In this document: positions 9,573 through 18,349 of the stretch, one piece after another
Position numbering within the stretch: position 1 is the first letter of the stretch
How the letters are laid out: each line of letters begins with the position of its first letter
From: Bacteroidales bacterium
Lineage (GTDB): Bacteria > Bacteroidota > Bacteroidia > Bacteroidales > UBA12077
Direction of reading: 5' to 3'
DNA: 64,000 nt
Assembly: GCA_028282785.1 (NCBI GenBank)
Contig: JANQHE010000037.1
Location: 142,856-206,855 of the forward strand
Program-made: the position numbers and the translations under genes
The notes under the pieces: model-generated
Told to the model about the DNA's origin: nothing
The model's input: the letters and a program-made list of their open reading frames with translations, nothing else
Databases searched by the model: none

Positions 9573-10667
9573 TTAATTCGATAATGCTAACCACTGGTTA
9601 TCAATAATCCTGATTTTATCCAGGTGCTTTAGTTCTTTTTGCTTTTCAACGATAATTAGCATATCATCTTCCATATCATTCGGAAGTACAAATACCCTTT
9701 TTTCATCCATTGCTATAATATTTATTTCTTGCTTTATAGCATATTTTCCATCTTTGCTAACTGTATAAAATTGAACCAAATTTCCAATCCCCTCCTGAAT
9801 AGCATCTATCGGTAAGCTGTAAGCTTCATTCATTTCAGAAGGATAAATTTCACCTTTTGCAAAAAATCCGTGTTTTAAATCTAATCCGGAATTTTTAATC
9901 GATAATTCAATCTCGTAAAGCCCGGTAGTTTGCCCTGGTGCATTAGCTATATTTGAAACCAAACAATCTAAATCTTTATCAGGCCAGGCATCAGTAGTAA
10001 TTTTCGCCTTATCACCTAATTTTAATTTTACAATATCCTTATCAGATATTCCTACAACCAATTGCCAGGAATCTTCTGCGGAAGCGAAATAAAATATTGG
10101 ATTTCCGGTTCCAACAATTTCATCTTCTTCAAAAAACTTCATTAAAATAATTCCATCTGTGGGAGCCTTTATAGTAGAGAATTTTAAGTTATATTCTGCA
10201 ATATTTAAATCCGCTTTAGCAACATCCAAAGCTGACTTTGCATTTTGCATTTGCTCAAGAGTTGCTACCGTATCAGTATATAGTGCTAAAACTCTGTCAT
10301 AATCGCGTTGGGCTTTTTCCAAACCAACTACCGCCTGGTTAACTTGCTCCTGGATTTCTTTTAAATCCAGTTTTGCAAGAACCTGCCCCTTTTGAACCTT
10401 GTCTCCTTCATCAACGTATATTGATTCGATTATTCCGCCGGTTTTAAAGCTTAAACGGCTTTCTTTGCTGGCACTAATATTTCCGGAAACATGTATGGGG
10501 ATTGAAAGTTCTTCTTTTTCAATTTTTGTTACATTAACAGGTATTCCTTTGTCCTCAGTGTTCTGAACACTTGCTTCTGAGTTGCTGCAGCTCTCCGCTG
10601 TTACGCCAGCAAGTAATAATAGGAAGCTCATAATTTTAATGTTTAATATGTTATTAATTTTTTTCAT
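9573..10667 (-). CDS. RND efflux periplasmic adaptor (membrane-fusion protein), lipoprotein
   Basis: Periplasmic adaptor that links the RND pump to a TolC channel. I start it at the ATG at 10667, because an upstream start would add 15 polar residues ahead of the signal peptide. Residues 1-27 form a lipoprotein signal with lipid-attachment Cys27 (TAESC). The lipoyl/biotinyl-like half-motifs follow: GGIIESIYVDEGDKVQKGQVLAKLD at about 75-98 in shortened form (ESIYVDEGDKVQKGQVLAKL) and the partner APTDGIILMKFFEEDEIV. They flank a helical hairpin (about 100-150). A beta-barrel and a membrane-proximal domain complete it. It lies between TolC (103 bp upstream) and the pump (250 bp downstream, with a repeat between). 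Confidence 0.9.
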   Translation of the reverse strand: MKKINNILNIKIMSFLLLLAGVTAESCSNSEASVQNTEDKGIPVNVTKIEKEELSIPIHVSGNISASKESRLSFKTGGIIESIYVDEGDKVQKGQVLAKLDLKEIQEQVNQAVVGLEKAQRDYDRVLALYTDTVATLEQMQNAKSALDVAKADLNIAEYNLKFSTIKAPTDGIILMKFFEEDEIVGTGNPIFYFASAEDSWQLVVGISDKDIVKLKLGDKAKITTDAWPDKDLDCLVSNIANAPGQTTGLYEIELSIKNSGLDLKHGFFAKGEIYPSEMNEAYSLPIDAIQEGIGNLVQFYTVSKDGKYAIKQEINIIAMDEKRVFVLPNDMEDDMLIIVEKQKELKHLDKIRIIDNQWLALSN

Positions 10668-10770
10668 CGTTTTATAATTTTGGTTAGTCCCTGTGCAAAT
10701 TTTTATATTCATTTATTATTATGTAAAACAGTTTAGAGTGAACATGAATTATTTAGTATTGAATGCAACA

Positions 10771-12135
10771 TCATAGTACAAGTGATGAGTTTGAACTTTT
10801 TTCTAACCTTGCAATGCTTACCAAATAATCGTACCTGGTAAGAATTACCTGCGATTCCGCTTCGGTCATGTTATTTCTGGCATCCAATAATTCAATTAGC
10901 TGTGCTTCTCCCAGGCGGTACCTTTTTTCAATGATCCTATATACTTCAGCAACTTCTGAACTGCGCGTTTCAGCTAATTTCAGGTTTTTAACCTGCTGGT
11001 TAACTTCATAAATATCTTGTTTAACCTCAAGTTTTATCTGGTTACCTGCTTCTTCTTTTCTATATTGGACTTTTTGTTTCTCAATGATTGCTTGTTTTCT
11101 TTTATTTCTATTGGTATTTCCACTAAATAAATCCCAGGTCAAAACAAATGATCCAATAATGAAATCAGACTCACTATCTATCGTGAACTCTTCTCCCTGA
11201 ATACCATAATCAACTGCAAATACCAGGTTTGGGAGCATTTCTGCAGTGCTTAAATCTGCAACATTATCCATTATCATGATTTGATGCTCCAATAATTTTA
11301 ACTCCTCTCTCCGATCCAGGGCACTTCCTGTTAACACCTCAATTTCCGGGCTTTTAAATACATCAGCTTGTGAGCTGATGATAATCTCTTCGTTTAAGTT
11401 TCTGTTTAATAAAAAGTTGAAATAACTTTTTGACATTTCTGTGCTTTTAACCGCATCTGTTTCATAAAGTTCAATTTTACTGATCTCTGATTTTGCTCTT
11501 AAAACCGCATCTAAGGTTACCATATCGTTTTCCATAAGTTTTCTTGTAACCCTGTGGTTCTCATTTACTACTTCTTTAGTTTTTTGAATTAAATCGTAAT
11601 ACTGAAGAGCTTTCATATAATTATAGTAAGCTTCTTTTATTTGGAAAGTTAATTCTCTTTTATACTGCTCCAATTCAATTTCAGACATGAAAAGTTTTTG
11701 TTCTTCAATTCTTTTATTAATTGCTATTGATGGATAATAAATTGGCTGGCTTAAAGATATTTTAGCTTCATACTCATGCTCACGCAGAAAGTTGATTTGT
11801 TCATTTCCAACCATCGGAAATTGAGCTTCACCACCCTGTGCAACCAACATATCATTCAGTGAACTATAAACAGGGTTCAATAAATCCCCAATCGGGAAAT
11901 CAATGGTTCTTCCCCCTTGAGCATATGAATACCTTGCTTGAGTTGTTACAGAGGGCAAATACATTCCCTTTGCTACTTTTAAAGCATGTTGGGCACTTTT
12001 AAGTGCCATTTGGTTTTGTTTAATAGCTAAATTACTTTCCAGCCCCTGTAGTATATATTCATCAAGCACACTTGATTGCCCATATGCCAGGTTAATCAAA
12101 AAAAAAGCAGCTACTATATATATCAATCTTTTCAT
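10771..12135 (-). CDS. TolC-family outer-membrane efflux protein
   Basis: Outer-membrane channel component of the tripartite efflux system. It has 454 residues from the ATG at 12135, which starts a standard signal peptide (about 1-20, ending INLAYG before QSS); an in-frame GTG upstream would only add polar residues. The body is the usual pair of long alpha-hairpin repeats: the N-terminal helix motif NLAIKQNQMALKSAQHALKVAKG and the later GEAQLIELLDARNNMTEAESQ are typical of the family. It is the first gene of the operon TolC-adaptor-pump and has a convincing promoter at 12164-12195. Confidence 0.9.
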   Translation of the reverse strand: MKRLIYIVAAFFLINLAYGQSSVLDEYILQGLESNLAIKQNQMALKSAQHALKVAKGMYLPSVTTQARYSYAQGGRTIDFPIGDLLNPVYSSLNDMLVAQGGEAQFPMVGNEQINFLREHEYEAKISLSQPIYYPSIAINKRIEEQKLFMSEIELEQYKRELTFQIKEAYYNYMKALQYYDLIQKTKEVVNENHRVTRKLMENDMVTLDAVLRAKSEISKIELYETDAVKSTEMSKSYFNFLLNRNLNEEIIISSQADVFKSPEIEVLTGSALDRREELKLLEHQIMIMDNVADLSTAEMLPNLVFAVDYGIQGEEFTIDSESDFIIGSFVLTWDLFSGNTNRNKRKQAIIEKQKVQYRKEEAGNQIKLEVKQDIYEVNQQVKNLKLAETRSSEVAEVYRIIEKRYRLGEAQLIELLDARNNMTEAESQVILTRYDYLVSIARLEKSSNSSLVL

Positions 12136-12163
12136 TTCAATGAGTTTTAAATTAATCACAATT

Positions 12164-12195
12164 CAAAAGTATTGATGAATAATGGTTTGTAACAA
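12164..12195 (-). promoter_or_regulatory. Promoter of the efflux operon
   Basis: The -33 TTG (12195-12193) and the -7 TACTTTTG (12171-12164), an exact TAnnTTTG match, are separated by 21 bp. Transcription would start near 12158, about 23 bases before the ATG of the TolC gene. Confidence 0.5.
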
Positions 12196-12262
12196 TTAAA
12201 AAATGATGTGCAGGGCATTAGAAAGAATGAACATTAATTTTTCAGGAGTGGATAATTTAAGC

Positions 12263-12270
12263 TAAATTTG
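12263..12270 (+). promoter_or_regulatory. -7 element for the 12289 membrane protein
   Basis: TAAATTTG is an exact match to TAnnTTTG, 18 bp before the ATG at 12289. No convincing -33 TTG is seen at the usual distance. Confidence 0.35.
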
Positions 12271-12288
12271 AATTAAAATTTCTTACTA

Positions 12289-12936
12289 ATGAAAAAATCC
12301 AGGTTAACATTAGCAAGTATATTATTTACTATCGTTATTATCCTTTGGCCTTTACTTGTTATGTTTTCATTACCTGAAGGGTCGAATTATGTGCAGCAAT
12401 TTAAGTCAATAAGTGAAACAATCCATTTATATATCTTAAATTTCATGGTAGCTTTTTTAGTAGCTCCTGCTATGATTTTTATGCTATATGAATTCTATGT
12501 TGCCGTTTCAGGTAAAAAATGGAATTTTATTGCTAAAACCGGATTTATTTTATATGGTTTGTATTTTGTATTGGTAAATATTTCATATGGGTCCCAGTTT
12601 CTGTATTTGCCTTTTATAATTAATTCATATGATACTACAGAAACACTTAAATGGTATTTTTATAATGATAATTCTTTGGCTATTTTCTTTAACCAAACAG
12701 GATACCTGGTATGGAGTATTGCTACATTGACTGTATTTATAAAATACTTATTCAAAAGTACTCTTATATTTTTTATAATTAAAATATTGAGCCTTTCTGC
12801 CTTCACTCAAATAGTAGCCACTATTGGATTATATTTAAACAAAGCAGAGTTAAGCAGTCTTACTTTTTATAGTGGCATTTTATTATTTCCTGCGTGTATT
12901 CTAATATTTGTAGTAAGCTTAAATAAAAAGACTTAA
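12289..12936 (+). CDS. Multi-pass membrane protein of unknown function
   Basis: 215 residues with about six hydrophobic helices (roughly 8-28, 46-68, 80-101, 124-146, 152-176 and 188-210), so an integral membrane protein with little soluble mass. The N-terminus is MKKSR, cytoplasmic by the positive-inside rule. No family motif is recognised. It stands alone between the divergent efflux operon and the beta-oxidation cluster. Its own -7 element lies just upstream, and 251 bp of non-coding DNA separate it from the next gene. Confidence 0.65.
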   Translation: MKKSRLTLASILFTIVIILWPLLVMFSLPEGSNYVQQFKSISETIHLYILNFMVAFLVAPAMIFMLYEFYVAVSGKKWNFIAKTGFILYGLYFVLVNISYGSQFLYLPFIINSYDTTETLKWYFYNDNSLAIFFNQTGYLVWSIATLTVFIKYLFKSTLIFFIIKILSLSAFTQIVATIGLYLNKAELSSLTFYSGILLFPACILIFVVSLNKKT

Positions 12937-13187
12937 GTATCTATTCAATTTATTTTCTACCTCTTAAGTTATTTGTCTTTCAATAAAATACTCTCACTTA
13001 TATAAAATATAGATTTTATCTTTCCTTCTTATTGAATTTAAGAATTAAGCTTCGAAAATTACTTTAAGTCAAAACATTTTTTTATATTGTAAGCTCTCAT
13101 AAACTAAAATTATGAAAGTAAACTACACAGTAATTTTTTTCATAAGCTTTCATTTAACTAAAAAACTACATTATATAATGATACCCT

Positions 13188-13958
13188 ATGGATTATACTA
13201 CCCTAAAAACAAAAAAGGATGGTGAAATTGCTATTGTAACAATTTCAAGGCCAGACTCTTTAAATGCCTTAAATAGTACTTTTTTTAAGGAATTTAACGC
13301 GTACCTCGATTCCATTGATAAAGATGGCAATGTAAAAGCATTAGTCATTACAGGCGATGGAAAAGCCTTTATTGCCGGAGCAGATATTGCAGAAATGCAA
13401 AATATGTCAAAAGATGAAGGCTTCCAATTCTCTAAAACCGGCCAGAATACATTTTTAAGGCTTGAAAATTTAAACATTCCAGTAATCGCAGCTATTAATG
13501 GTTATGCACTGGGAGGAGGTTGTGAATTAGCCCTTGCATGCGACTTCAGGATCTCTAATAATTATGGAAAATTTGGATTACCGGAACCTGGTTTAGGTTT
13601 AATACCCGGATACGGGGGAACTCAACGACTATCAAGATTATCAGGATTAGGGAATGCCCTGTTTCTTTCTTTAACCGGACAAATGATCGATTCGGCAGAA
13701 GCTTTGCGAATGGGCATAGTACAAAAAGTTGTGGATGCAAGTGAATTACTAAATGAATCTTTGGATATAGCTAAAAAGATTATTGTACATGGGCCTAATG
13801 CTATCATTGCATTAAAAAAGGTAATTCGAGAAGGCAACAAACTTGATTTAAATAAAGCTTATGATCTGGAAAGTAAAGAGTTTTCAAAACTTTTCGAAAG
13901 TGATGGCCCGGAAGGAATGAAAGCTTTTTTAGAAAAAAGAAAACCAAATTGGAATTAA
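13188..13958 (+). CDS. Enoyl-CoA hydratase (crotonase family)
   Basis: Hydrates trans-2-enoyl-CoA to 3-hydroxyacyl-CoA, the second step of beta-oxidation. 256 residues, the usual monofunctional length. Motifs: oxyanion-hole segments FIAGADI (about 63-69) and NGYALGGGCELALACD; catalytic glutamates Glu113 (in GGCELAL) and Glu133 (in GLPEPGLGLIPGYGG), both of which are required for hydratase rather than isomerase activity; and the CoA-binding GTQRL segment. It is the first gene of the + strand cluster, followed 23 bp later by the 3-hydroxyacyl-CoA dehydrogenase. Confidence 0.93.
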   Translation: MDYTTLKTKKDGEIAIVTISRPDSLNALNSTFFKEFNAYLDSIDKDGNVKALVITGDGKAFIAGADIAEMQNMSKDEGFQFSKTGQNTFLRLENLNIPVIAAINGYALGGGCELALACDFRISNNYGKFGLPEPGLGLIPGYGGTQRLSRLSGLGNALFLSLTGQMIDSAEALRMGIVQKVVDASELLNESLDIAKKIIVHGPNAIIALKKVIREGNKLDLNKAYDLESKEFSKLFESDGPEGMKAFLEKRKPNWN

Positions 13959-13981
13959 TATTTAAATAACAATTAAATTAT

Positions 13982-15319
13982 ATGAACTACGAACAAAAAC
14001 TACAAAACGTAACTGTATTGGGTGCTGCAGGTAAAATGGGCTCTGGAATTCTATTGCTGACCGCGGTAGAAATGGCCGATTTACACCTTAAACCCGAAAA
14101 CCGTTCTAAAAATTTTGCTTTAAATGCAATAGATGTATCTCCAGCAGCTTTAACCGGCCTTTATAGTTATTTAAAAACGCAAGTTCGAAAATTAGCTGAA
14201 AAGAAAATGGTTGCTCTTCGCGAAGTATATAAGGATCGTGCCGACTTAATTGAAAATGGGGAAATTATTGACCAATATATTGATGATGTACTTAAGATCG
14301 TACATACAAGTACTAGCTTGGAATCATCATATAATTCGGGATTAATATTCGAAGCTATAGTTGAAGATTCAGCTTTAAAAGTAAAGTTAATCAAACAAAT
14401 TTTAGCTAATAACAATAATGATCCCTGGTTTTTCACAAATACTTCTTCCGTTCCAATTAATGAATTGGATAAGGATGCTGGTATAAATGGCAAAATTCTT
14501 GGATTCCACTTTTATAATCCACCGGCTGTTCAAAAATTAGTTGAATTGATCGTTACGGATAATACAAAACAAGAAGTTATCGATTTTGCCAAAGAATATG
14601 CAAAGAGGTTACGTAAAATTATTGTTCCATCTAATGATAAAGCTGGTTTTATCGGTAATGGGCATTTTATGCGAGACATAATATTTGGAATTAAGCAAGC
14701 TCAAAGCTTAATGGATAAAATGAGTTTTACCGAAGCTGTTTATGCTGTGAATAAGATAAGTCAGGATTTTATGGTTCGGCCGATGGGTATTTTCCAGCTA
14801 ATGGATTACGTTGGTTTGGATGTATGCCAAAAAATCATGTTGGTAATGAAACCTCGCCTGGATGATAATGAACTACATAGCGAATTAATCGACCAACTAA
14901 ACTCTCTTGACGTCAAAGGAGGACAAAATTCAGACGGTTCTCAAAAACCAGGTATTTTAGATTATGCTAATGGAAAACCTGTTTCAGTTTACGACCCGGA
15001 AAAGCGAGACTATATCTCTATTGAATCTTTCCAACAAAAAGTAGATGATATGCTTGGTTCGCTGCCTTCATCATTCAAACCCTGGAAAGCAATAATTGGT
15101 AATAAAGCCAGAGATAAGTTCTTTATAGACTATTTCAACGAACTAAAATCAATGGATACAATTGGTTCTACTCTTACTAAGGATTATGTACTTAATTCAA
15201 AGAATATTGGGTTAAAACTTGTTTCTGATGGAGTAACTGATAAGGAAGAACATGTTAATACTGTAATGCTTACAGGATTCTTCCATGCCTATGGGCCAAT
15301 AAACAATTATTTTGGTTAA
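13982..15319 (+). CDS. 3-hydroxyacyl-CoA dehydrogenase
   Basis: NAD-dependent oxidation of 3-hydroxyacyl-CoA to 3-ketoacyl-CoA. The N-terminal Rossmann domain has the nucleotide loop GAAGKMGSGI, where the usual GxGxMGxGI has Ala-Ala in place of Gly-x. The catalytic pair is His176 (GFHFYNPP) and Glu188 (KLVELI), and Asn-containing NTSS lies at the NAD site. At 445 residues it is longer than the common 280-320-residue enzyme. The extra C-terminal part (from about 300) resembles the second C-terminal domain of FadB-type proteins, with GILDYANGKP-like turns. It sits between the hydratase and thiolase genes, so all three steps after dehydrogenation are adjacent. Confidence 0.9.
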   Translation: MNYEQKLQNVTVLGAAGKMGSGILLLTAVEMADLHLKPENRSKNFALNAIDVSPAALTGLYSYLKTQVRKLAEKKMVALREVYKDRADLIENGEIIDQYIDDVLKIVHTSTSLESSYNSGLIFEAIVEDSALKVKLIKQILANNNNDPWFFTNTSSVPINELDKDAGINGKILGFHFYNPPAVQKLVELIVTDNTKQEVIDFAKEYAKRLRKIIVPSNDKAGFIGNGHFMRDIIFGIKQAQSLMDKMSFTEAVYAVNKISQDFMVRPMGIFQLMDYVGLDVCQKIMLVMKPRLDDNELHSELIDQLNSLDVKGGQNSDGSQKPGILDYANGKPVSVYDPEKRDYISIESFQQKVDDMLGSLPSSFKPWKAIIGNKARDKFFIDYFNELKSMDTIGSTLTKDYVLNSKNIGLKLVSDGVTDKEEHVNTVMLTGFFHAYGPINNYFG

Positions 15320-15347
15320 TTAATTCTAAATTTTAAAAACGATTATT

Positions 15348-16583
15348 ATGAATAGAAAAGTATATATGGCTGCAGGGTATAATACTATATCATTAGGAAC
15401 AGGAAGAAAAGAGTTTCACCCGAAAAAGCCTCGGCCAGGAATTGAGCATTATATTAAAGAAGCTGGACAGGGAACATTGAAAATGCTAGGTGGTGAGCAA
15501 AATGTTGATGAAGGAGTTGTTGGTAACTTTATGGCTAGCCGGTTTGTAAAACAAGCCCACCTCGGTGCATTTATGCCAATGATTGATGAAGGGTTAAGGC
15601 ATAAATCATCTTTAAGAGTAGAAGGAGCTTGTGCTTCAGGAGGATTAGCATTAATATCAGGAATTAAATCTGTTTTAGCCGGAACAGCTGATACTGTATT
15701 AAGCCTTGGCGCAGAAGTACAAAACTCCGTAAAAGCTATTTATGGAGCTGATATATTAGCTGGAGCAGGTTGGTTTCAAAAGAGAAAGGAAGGCCATGCC
15801 TACTTTTTTCCTGGGCAATTTAGCAACCGGGCGGGAGCATACTGGGAAAAATATGGGAAAGAAAAAGCAAGAAAAGCTCATGCAACCTGGTTTAAAAATG
15901 CCATTGAAAATGCACGATTATGCCCTACTGCACAGGAATATGAAAATGAAATGCCCGATTTGATTGATGTAGGCTTAATGGAACCAAACCCTAAGAGTTT
16001 TACTCCATGTTTAAATGTTTTTGACTGTTCAAAAGTATCAGACGGTGCATCAGCTATTGGTATTTTATCCGAGTCAGGATTAGAAAGAGCGGGAATACCC
16101 AAATCTGAGGCTGTTGAAGTTGTTGGATTTGCATTAAAAACTGATAATATAACAGAAGAACCTGAAGACTTAACAAAACTTAAAACCGTTCAATTAGCTG
16201 CTGAAGCTGCACTTAAGATGGCAGGAATAACTGCTCAGGATGTGGCTACGTTCGAAGTTCACGACTGCTTTACCATTGCAGGTATATTAACAACAGAAGC
16301 ACTTGGTTTTGCTAAACCGGGCGAAGGTGCTGATTTTGTGATTGAAGGAAACACCTCAAGAGATGGTAAGTACCCAATGAATACAACCGGTGGGCTAATT
16401 GGCTGGGGTCACCCAACCGGAGCAACCGGAGTTCACCAGGCTGTTACAATTTGGGAACAATTAACCGGAAAGGCTGGAGAAGCACAGATTGAAATCCCTA
16501 AGGACAGGCCTTATGGAATGACATTAAATATGGGTGGTGACGATAAAACAGTTGTTGCTATTGTTTATAAAAAAACAGATTAA
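15348..16583 (+). CDS. Thiolase (acetyl-CoA acyltransferase, SCP-x-like)
   Basis: Cleaves 3-ketoacyl-CoA with CoA, the last step of beta-oxidation, or runs the reverse condensation. 411 residues. The acyl-accepting Cys95 lies in EGACASGGLAL, and a HDCFT motif near residue 305 and GWGHPTGATG near 345 are seen. The HDCF motif and the lack of the usual final CxGGG Cys (the end reads NMGGDDKT) place it with SCP-x-type thiolases rather than classic FadA, where the base Cys sits in that last motif. It lies 28 bp after the dehydrogenase gene. The acyl-CoA dehydrogenase follows after a repeat element. Confidence 0.88.
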   Translation: MNRKVYMAAGYNTISLGTGRKEFHPKKPRPGIEHYIKEAGQGTLKMLGGEQNVDEGVVGNFMASRFVKQAHLGAFMPMIDEGLRHKSSLRVEGACASGGLALISGIKSVLAGTADTVLSLGAEVQNSVKAIYGADILAGAGWFQKRKEGHAYFFPGQFSNRAGAYWEKYGKEKARKAHATWFKNAIENARLCPTAQEYENEMPDLIDVGLMEPNPKSFTPCLNVFDCSKVSDGASAIGILSESGLERAGIPKSEAVEVVGFALKTDNITEEPEDLTKLKTVQLAAEAALKMAGITAQDVATFEVHDCFTIAGILTTEALGFAKPGEGADFVIEGNTSRDGKYPMNTTGGLIGWGHPTGATGVHQAVTIWEQLTGKAGEAQIEIPKDRPYGMTLNMGGDDKTVVAIVYKKTD

Positions 16584-16609
16584 ATAAACTAAAAATTACA
16601 AACTCGAAG

Positions 16610-16720
16610 GTGTTCAAAAAATAATATAGGCATAGCGAGTGATCCCGATGATTCTCGTGAGAACGAAGCCTGTCGGCAGACAGGCAGGATTTGCAATGAC
16701 AATTGCAATTCTTTGGACAC
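16610..16720. repeat. 111-bp MITE/REP-like element with terminal and central inverted repeats
   Basis: The ends GTGTTCAAAAAAT (16610-16622) and ATTCTTTGGACAC (16708-16720) are inverted copies matching at 11 of 13 bases. At the centre, GCCTGTC (16668-16674) pairs perfectly with GACAGGC (16679-16685) around a GGCA loop. The - strand text begins near GTCATTGCAAATCC, the form typical of REP elements. There is no coding potential. It fills the gap between the thiolase and acyl-CoA dehydrogenase genes and has no T-run. It is probably an interspersed, non-autonomous element. Confidence 0.6.
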
Positions 16721-16741
16721 TATTCAACTAAAACTACAACA

Positions 16742-17884
16742 ATGAATTTTGAATATACTGAAGAGCAGTTAATGGTTCAGAAAACTGCTCGTGATTATGC
16801 TCAACGAGAACTCAAAAAAGATGTTATCGAACGTGATACCAATGCTGAATATCCAACCGAACATGTAAAAAGTGTGGCTGAGCTGGGATTTTTTGGAATT
16901 CTAACTTCTCCTGATTTTGGTGGTGTTGGTATGGATAATATCTCTTATGTATTAGCTTTAGAAGAAATTTCCAAAGTAGATTCTTCTGTTGCTGTAATAA
17001 TGGCTGTACACAATTCTTTAGCTTGTTATGGGATTGAAAAATATGGGAACGATTCTCAAAAGAAAAAGTACTTATTTGATTTATCTAGCGGAGAAAAAAT
17101 TGGGGCATTTCTTCTAAGCGAGCCTGAAGCTGGTTCTGATGCATCATTTCAAAAAACAACAGCTGAAGATAAAGGAGATTACTATTTAATCAATGGAGTA
17201 AAGAACTGGATAACCAGTGCAAATACGGCTGGTACTTACCTTGTTATGGCTCAAACACACCCTGATAAGGGGCATAAAGGTATTAATGCTTTTATTGTGG
17301 ACAGAAACTCTGAAGGTATTTCAATTGGCCCGCATGAAGATAAAATGGGTATGAGAAGTTCGGATACTCACTCCGTAATGTTTACTGATGTAAAAGTTCC
17401 AAAGGAAAATAGAATTGGAGAAGATGGTTTTGGTTTCAAATTCGCAATGAAACTTCTTGAAGGAGGTAGAATTGGAATAGCTGCTCAAGCCCTCGGAATA
17501 GCTGCTGGTGCTTACGAACTATCTGTAAAATATGCTAAAGAAAGAAAGGCATTTGGTACCGAAATCATCAATCACCAAGCAGTAGCATTTAAACTTGCTG
17601 AAATGGCAACAGGTATTGAAACGGCACGGAATTTAATCCATAAAGCAGCCTGGCTAAAAGACAATGATCAACCATATGGTACCATAAGTGCTATGGCTAA
17701 ATTATATGCTACTGATGTTGCTATGAAAGTTACAACCGAAGCCGTGCAAATTCACGGTGGTTATGGATATGTAAAAGAATACCACGTTGAAAGGCTAATG
17801 CGCGAGGCTAAACTCACTCAAATATACGAAGGTACCACTGAAATACAAAAAATGGTAATTTCAAGGGCAATAGCAAAAGAATAG
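16742..17884 (+). CDS. Acyl-CoA dehydrogenase
   Basis: FAD enzyme for the first step of beta-oxidation (acyl-CoA to trans-2-enoyl-CoA). It has 380 residues from the ATG at 16742, the usual start (MNFEYTEEQ); an in-frame ATG 13 codons earlier lies in the repeat element and is unlikely. Signatures: FLLSEPEAGSDA with GVKNWITSA (FAD/substrate region, about 120-165), the RKAFG segment near 275, QIHGGYGYVKEY near 335, and the YEGTTEIQ motif with likely catalytic base Glu363. Short/branched-chain and butyryl-CoA dehydrogenases have this architecture; chain length is not certain. It is the fourth gene of the beta-oxidation cluster. Confidence 0.93.
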   Translation: MNFEYTEEQLMVQKTARDYAQRELKKDVIERDTNAEYPTEHVKSVAELGFFGILTSPDFGGVGMDNISYVLALEEISKVDSSVAVIMAVHNSLACYGIEKYGNDSQKKKYLFDLSSGEKIGAFLLSEPEAGSDASFQKTTAEDKGDYYLINGVKNWITSANTAGTYLVMAQTHPDKGHKGINAFIVDRNSEGISIGPHEDKMGMRSSDTHSVMFTDVKVPKENRIGEDGFGFKFAMKLLEGGRIGIAAQALGIAAGAYELSVKYAKERKAFGTEIINHQAVAFKLAEMATGIETARNLIHKAAWLKDNDQPYGTISAMAKLYATDVAMKVTTEAVQIHGGYGYVKEYHVERLMREAKLTQIYEGTTEIQKMVISRAIAKE

Positions 17885-17906
17885 TTAAAATTTAAAATTA
17901 AATGTT

Positions 17907-18347
17907 ATGAAAGTTAAATTATTGGTTATTTTAGTAATTGGTTTAATATTTTTAAATATGCAAAACACAAATGCACAAGACAATCCAAACCCGAAAGTAG
18001 AAAATCAGACTGATTCTGATAAGCTTGTTGTAGTATGGACAAGTGGAGATAAAGAAGTTGCCGTAAAAATGGTTTATATGTATACTTACAACGCCAAAAA
18101 AAATGGGTGGTGGAAGGATATAACATTTGTTATATGGGGACCTTCTTCCAAGTTACTTTCAGAAGATATTGATTTACAGGACTATCTTAATAAAATGAAA
18201 GAAGAAGGAATAGTAGTGGAAGCTTGCAAGGCATGTGCTGATATGTATGGAGTATCTGATAAATTATCGGAATTAGGCATTGATGTTAAATATATGGGAA
18301 CAACACTAACTGATTATATAAAAAAAGAACACGTAATTACTTTCTAA
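17907..18347 (+). CDS. Exported DsrE/DsrF-like protein
   Basis: 146 residues. Residues 1-23 are a signal peptide (hydrophobic run ending TNAQD). The mature part (about 38-146) has the DsrE/DsrF fold pattern: KLVVVWTSGDKEVA start, VIWGPSS, and the conserved EACKACADMYGV with two cysteines. In cytoplasmic DsrE/TusD proteins such a Cys carries sulfur. A signal peptide is not usual for sulfur relay, so a thiol or metal-binding role in the periplasm is possible but unproven. It starts 22 bp after the acyl-CoA dehydrogenase and ends 2 bp before the YdeI-like gene, so it is probably the tail of the same transcript. Confidence 0.75.
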   Translation: MKVKLLVILVIGLIFLNMQNTNAQDNPNPKVENQTDSDKLVVVWTSGDKEVAVKMVYMYTYNAKKNGWWKDITFVIWGPSSKLLSEDIDLQDYLNKMKEEGIVVEACKACADMYGVSDKLSELGIDVKYMGTTLTDYIKKEHVITF

Positions 18348-18349
18348 AA

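Noticed and set aside
13112..13232. Short + strand ORF starting MKVNYTVIFF ahead of the enoyl-CoA hydratase
   Set aside because: About 38 codons running into the hydratase gene in another frame. No independent support; probably leader DNA.
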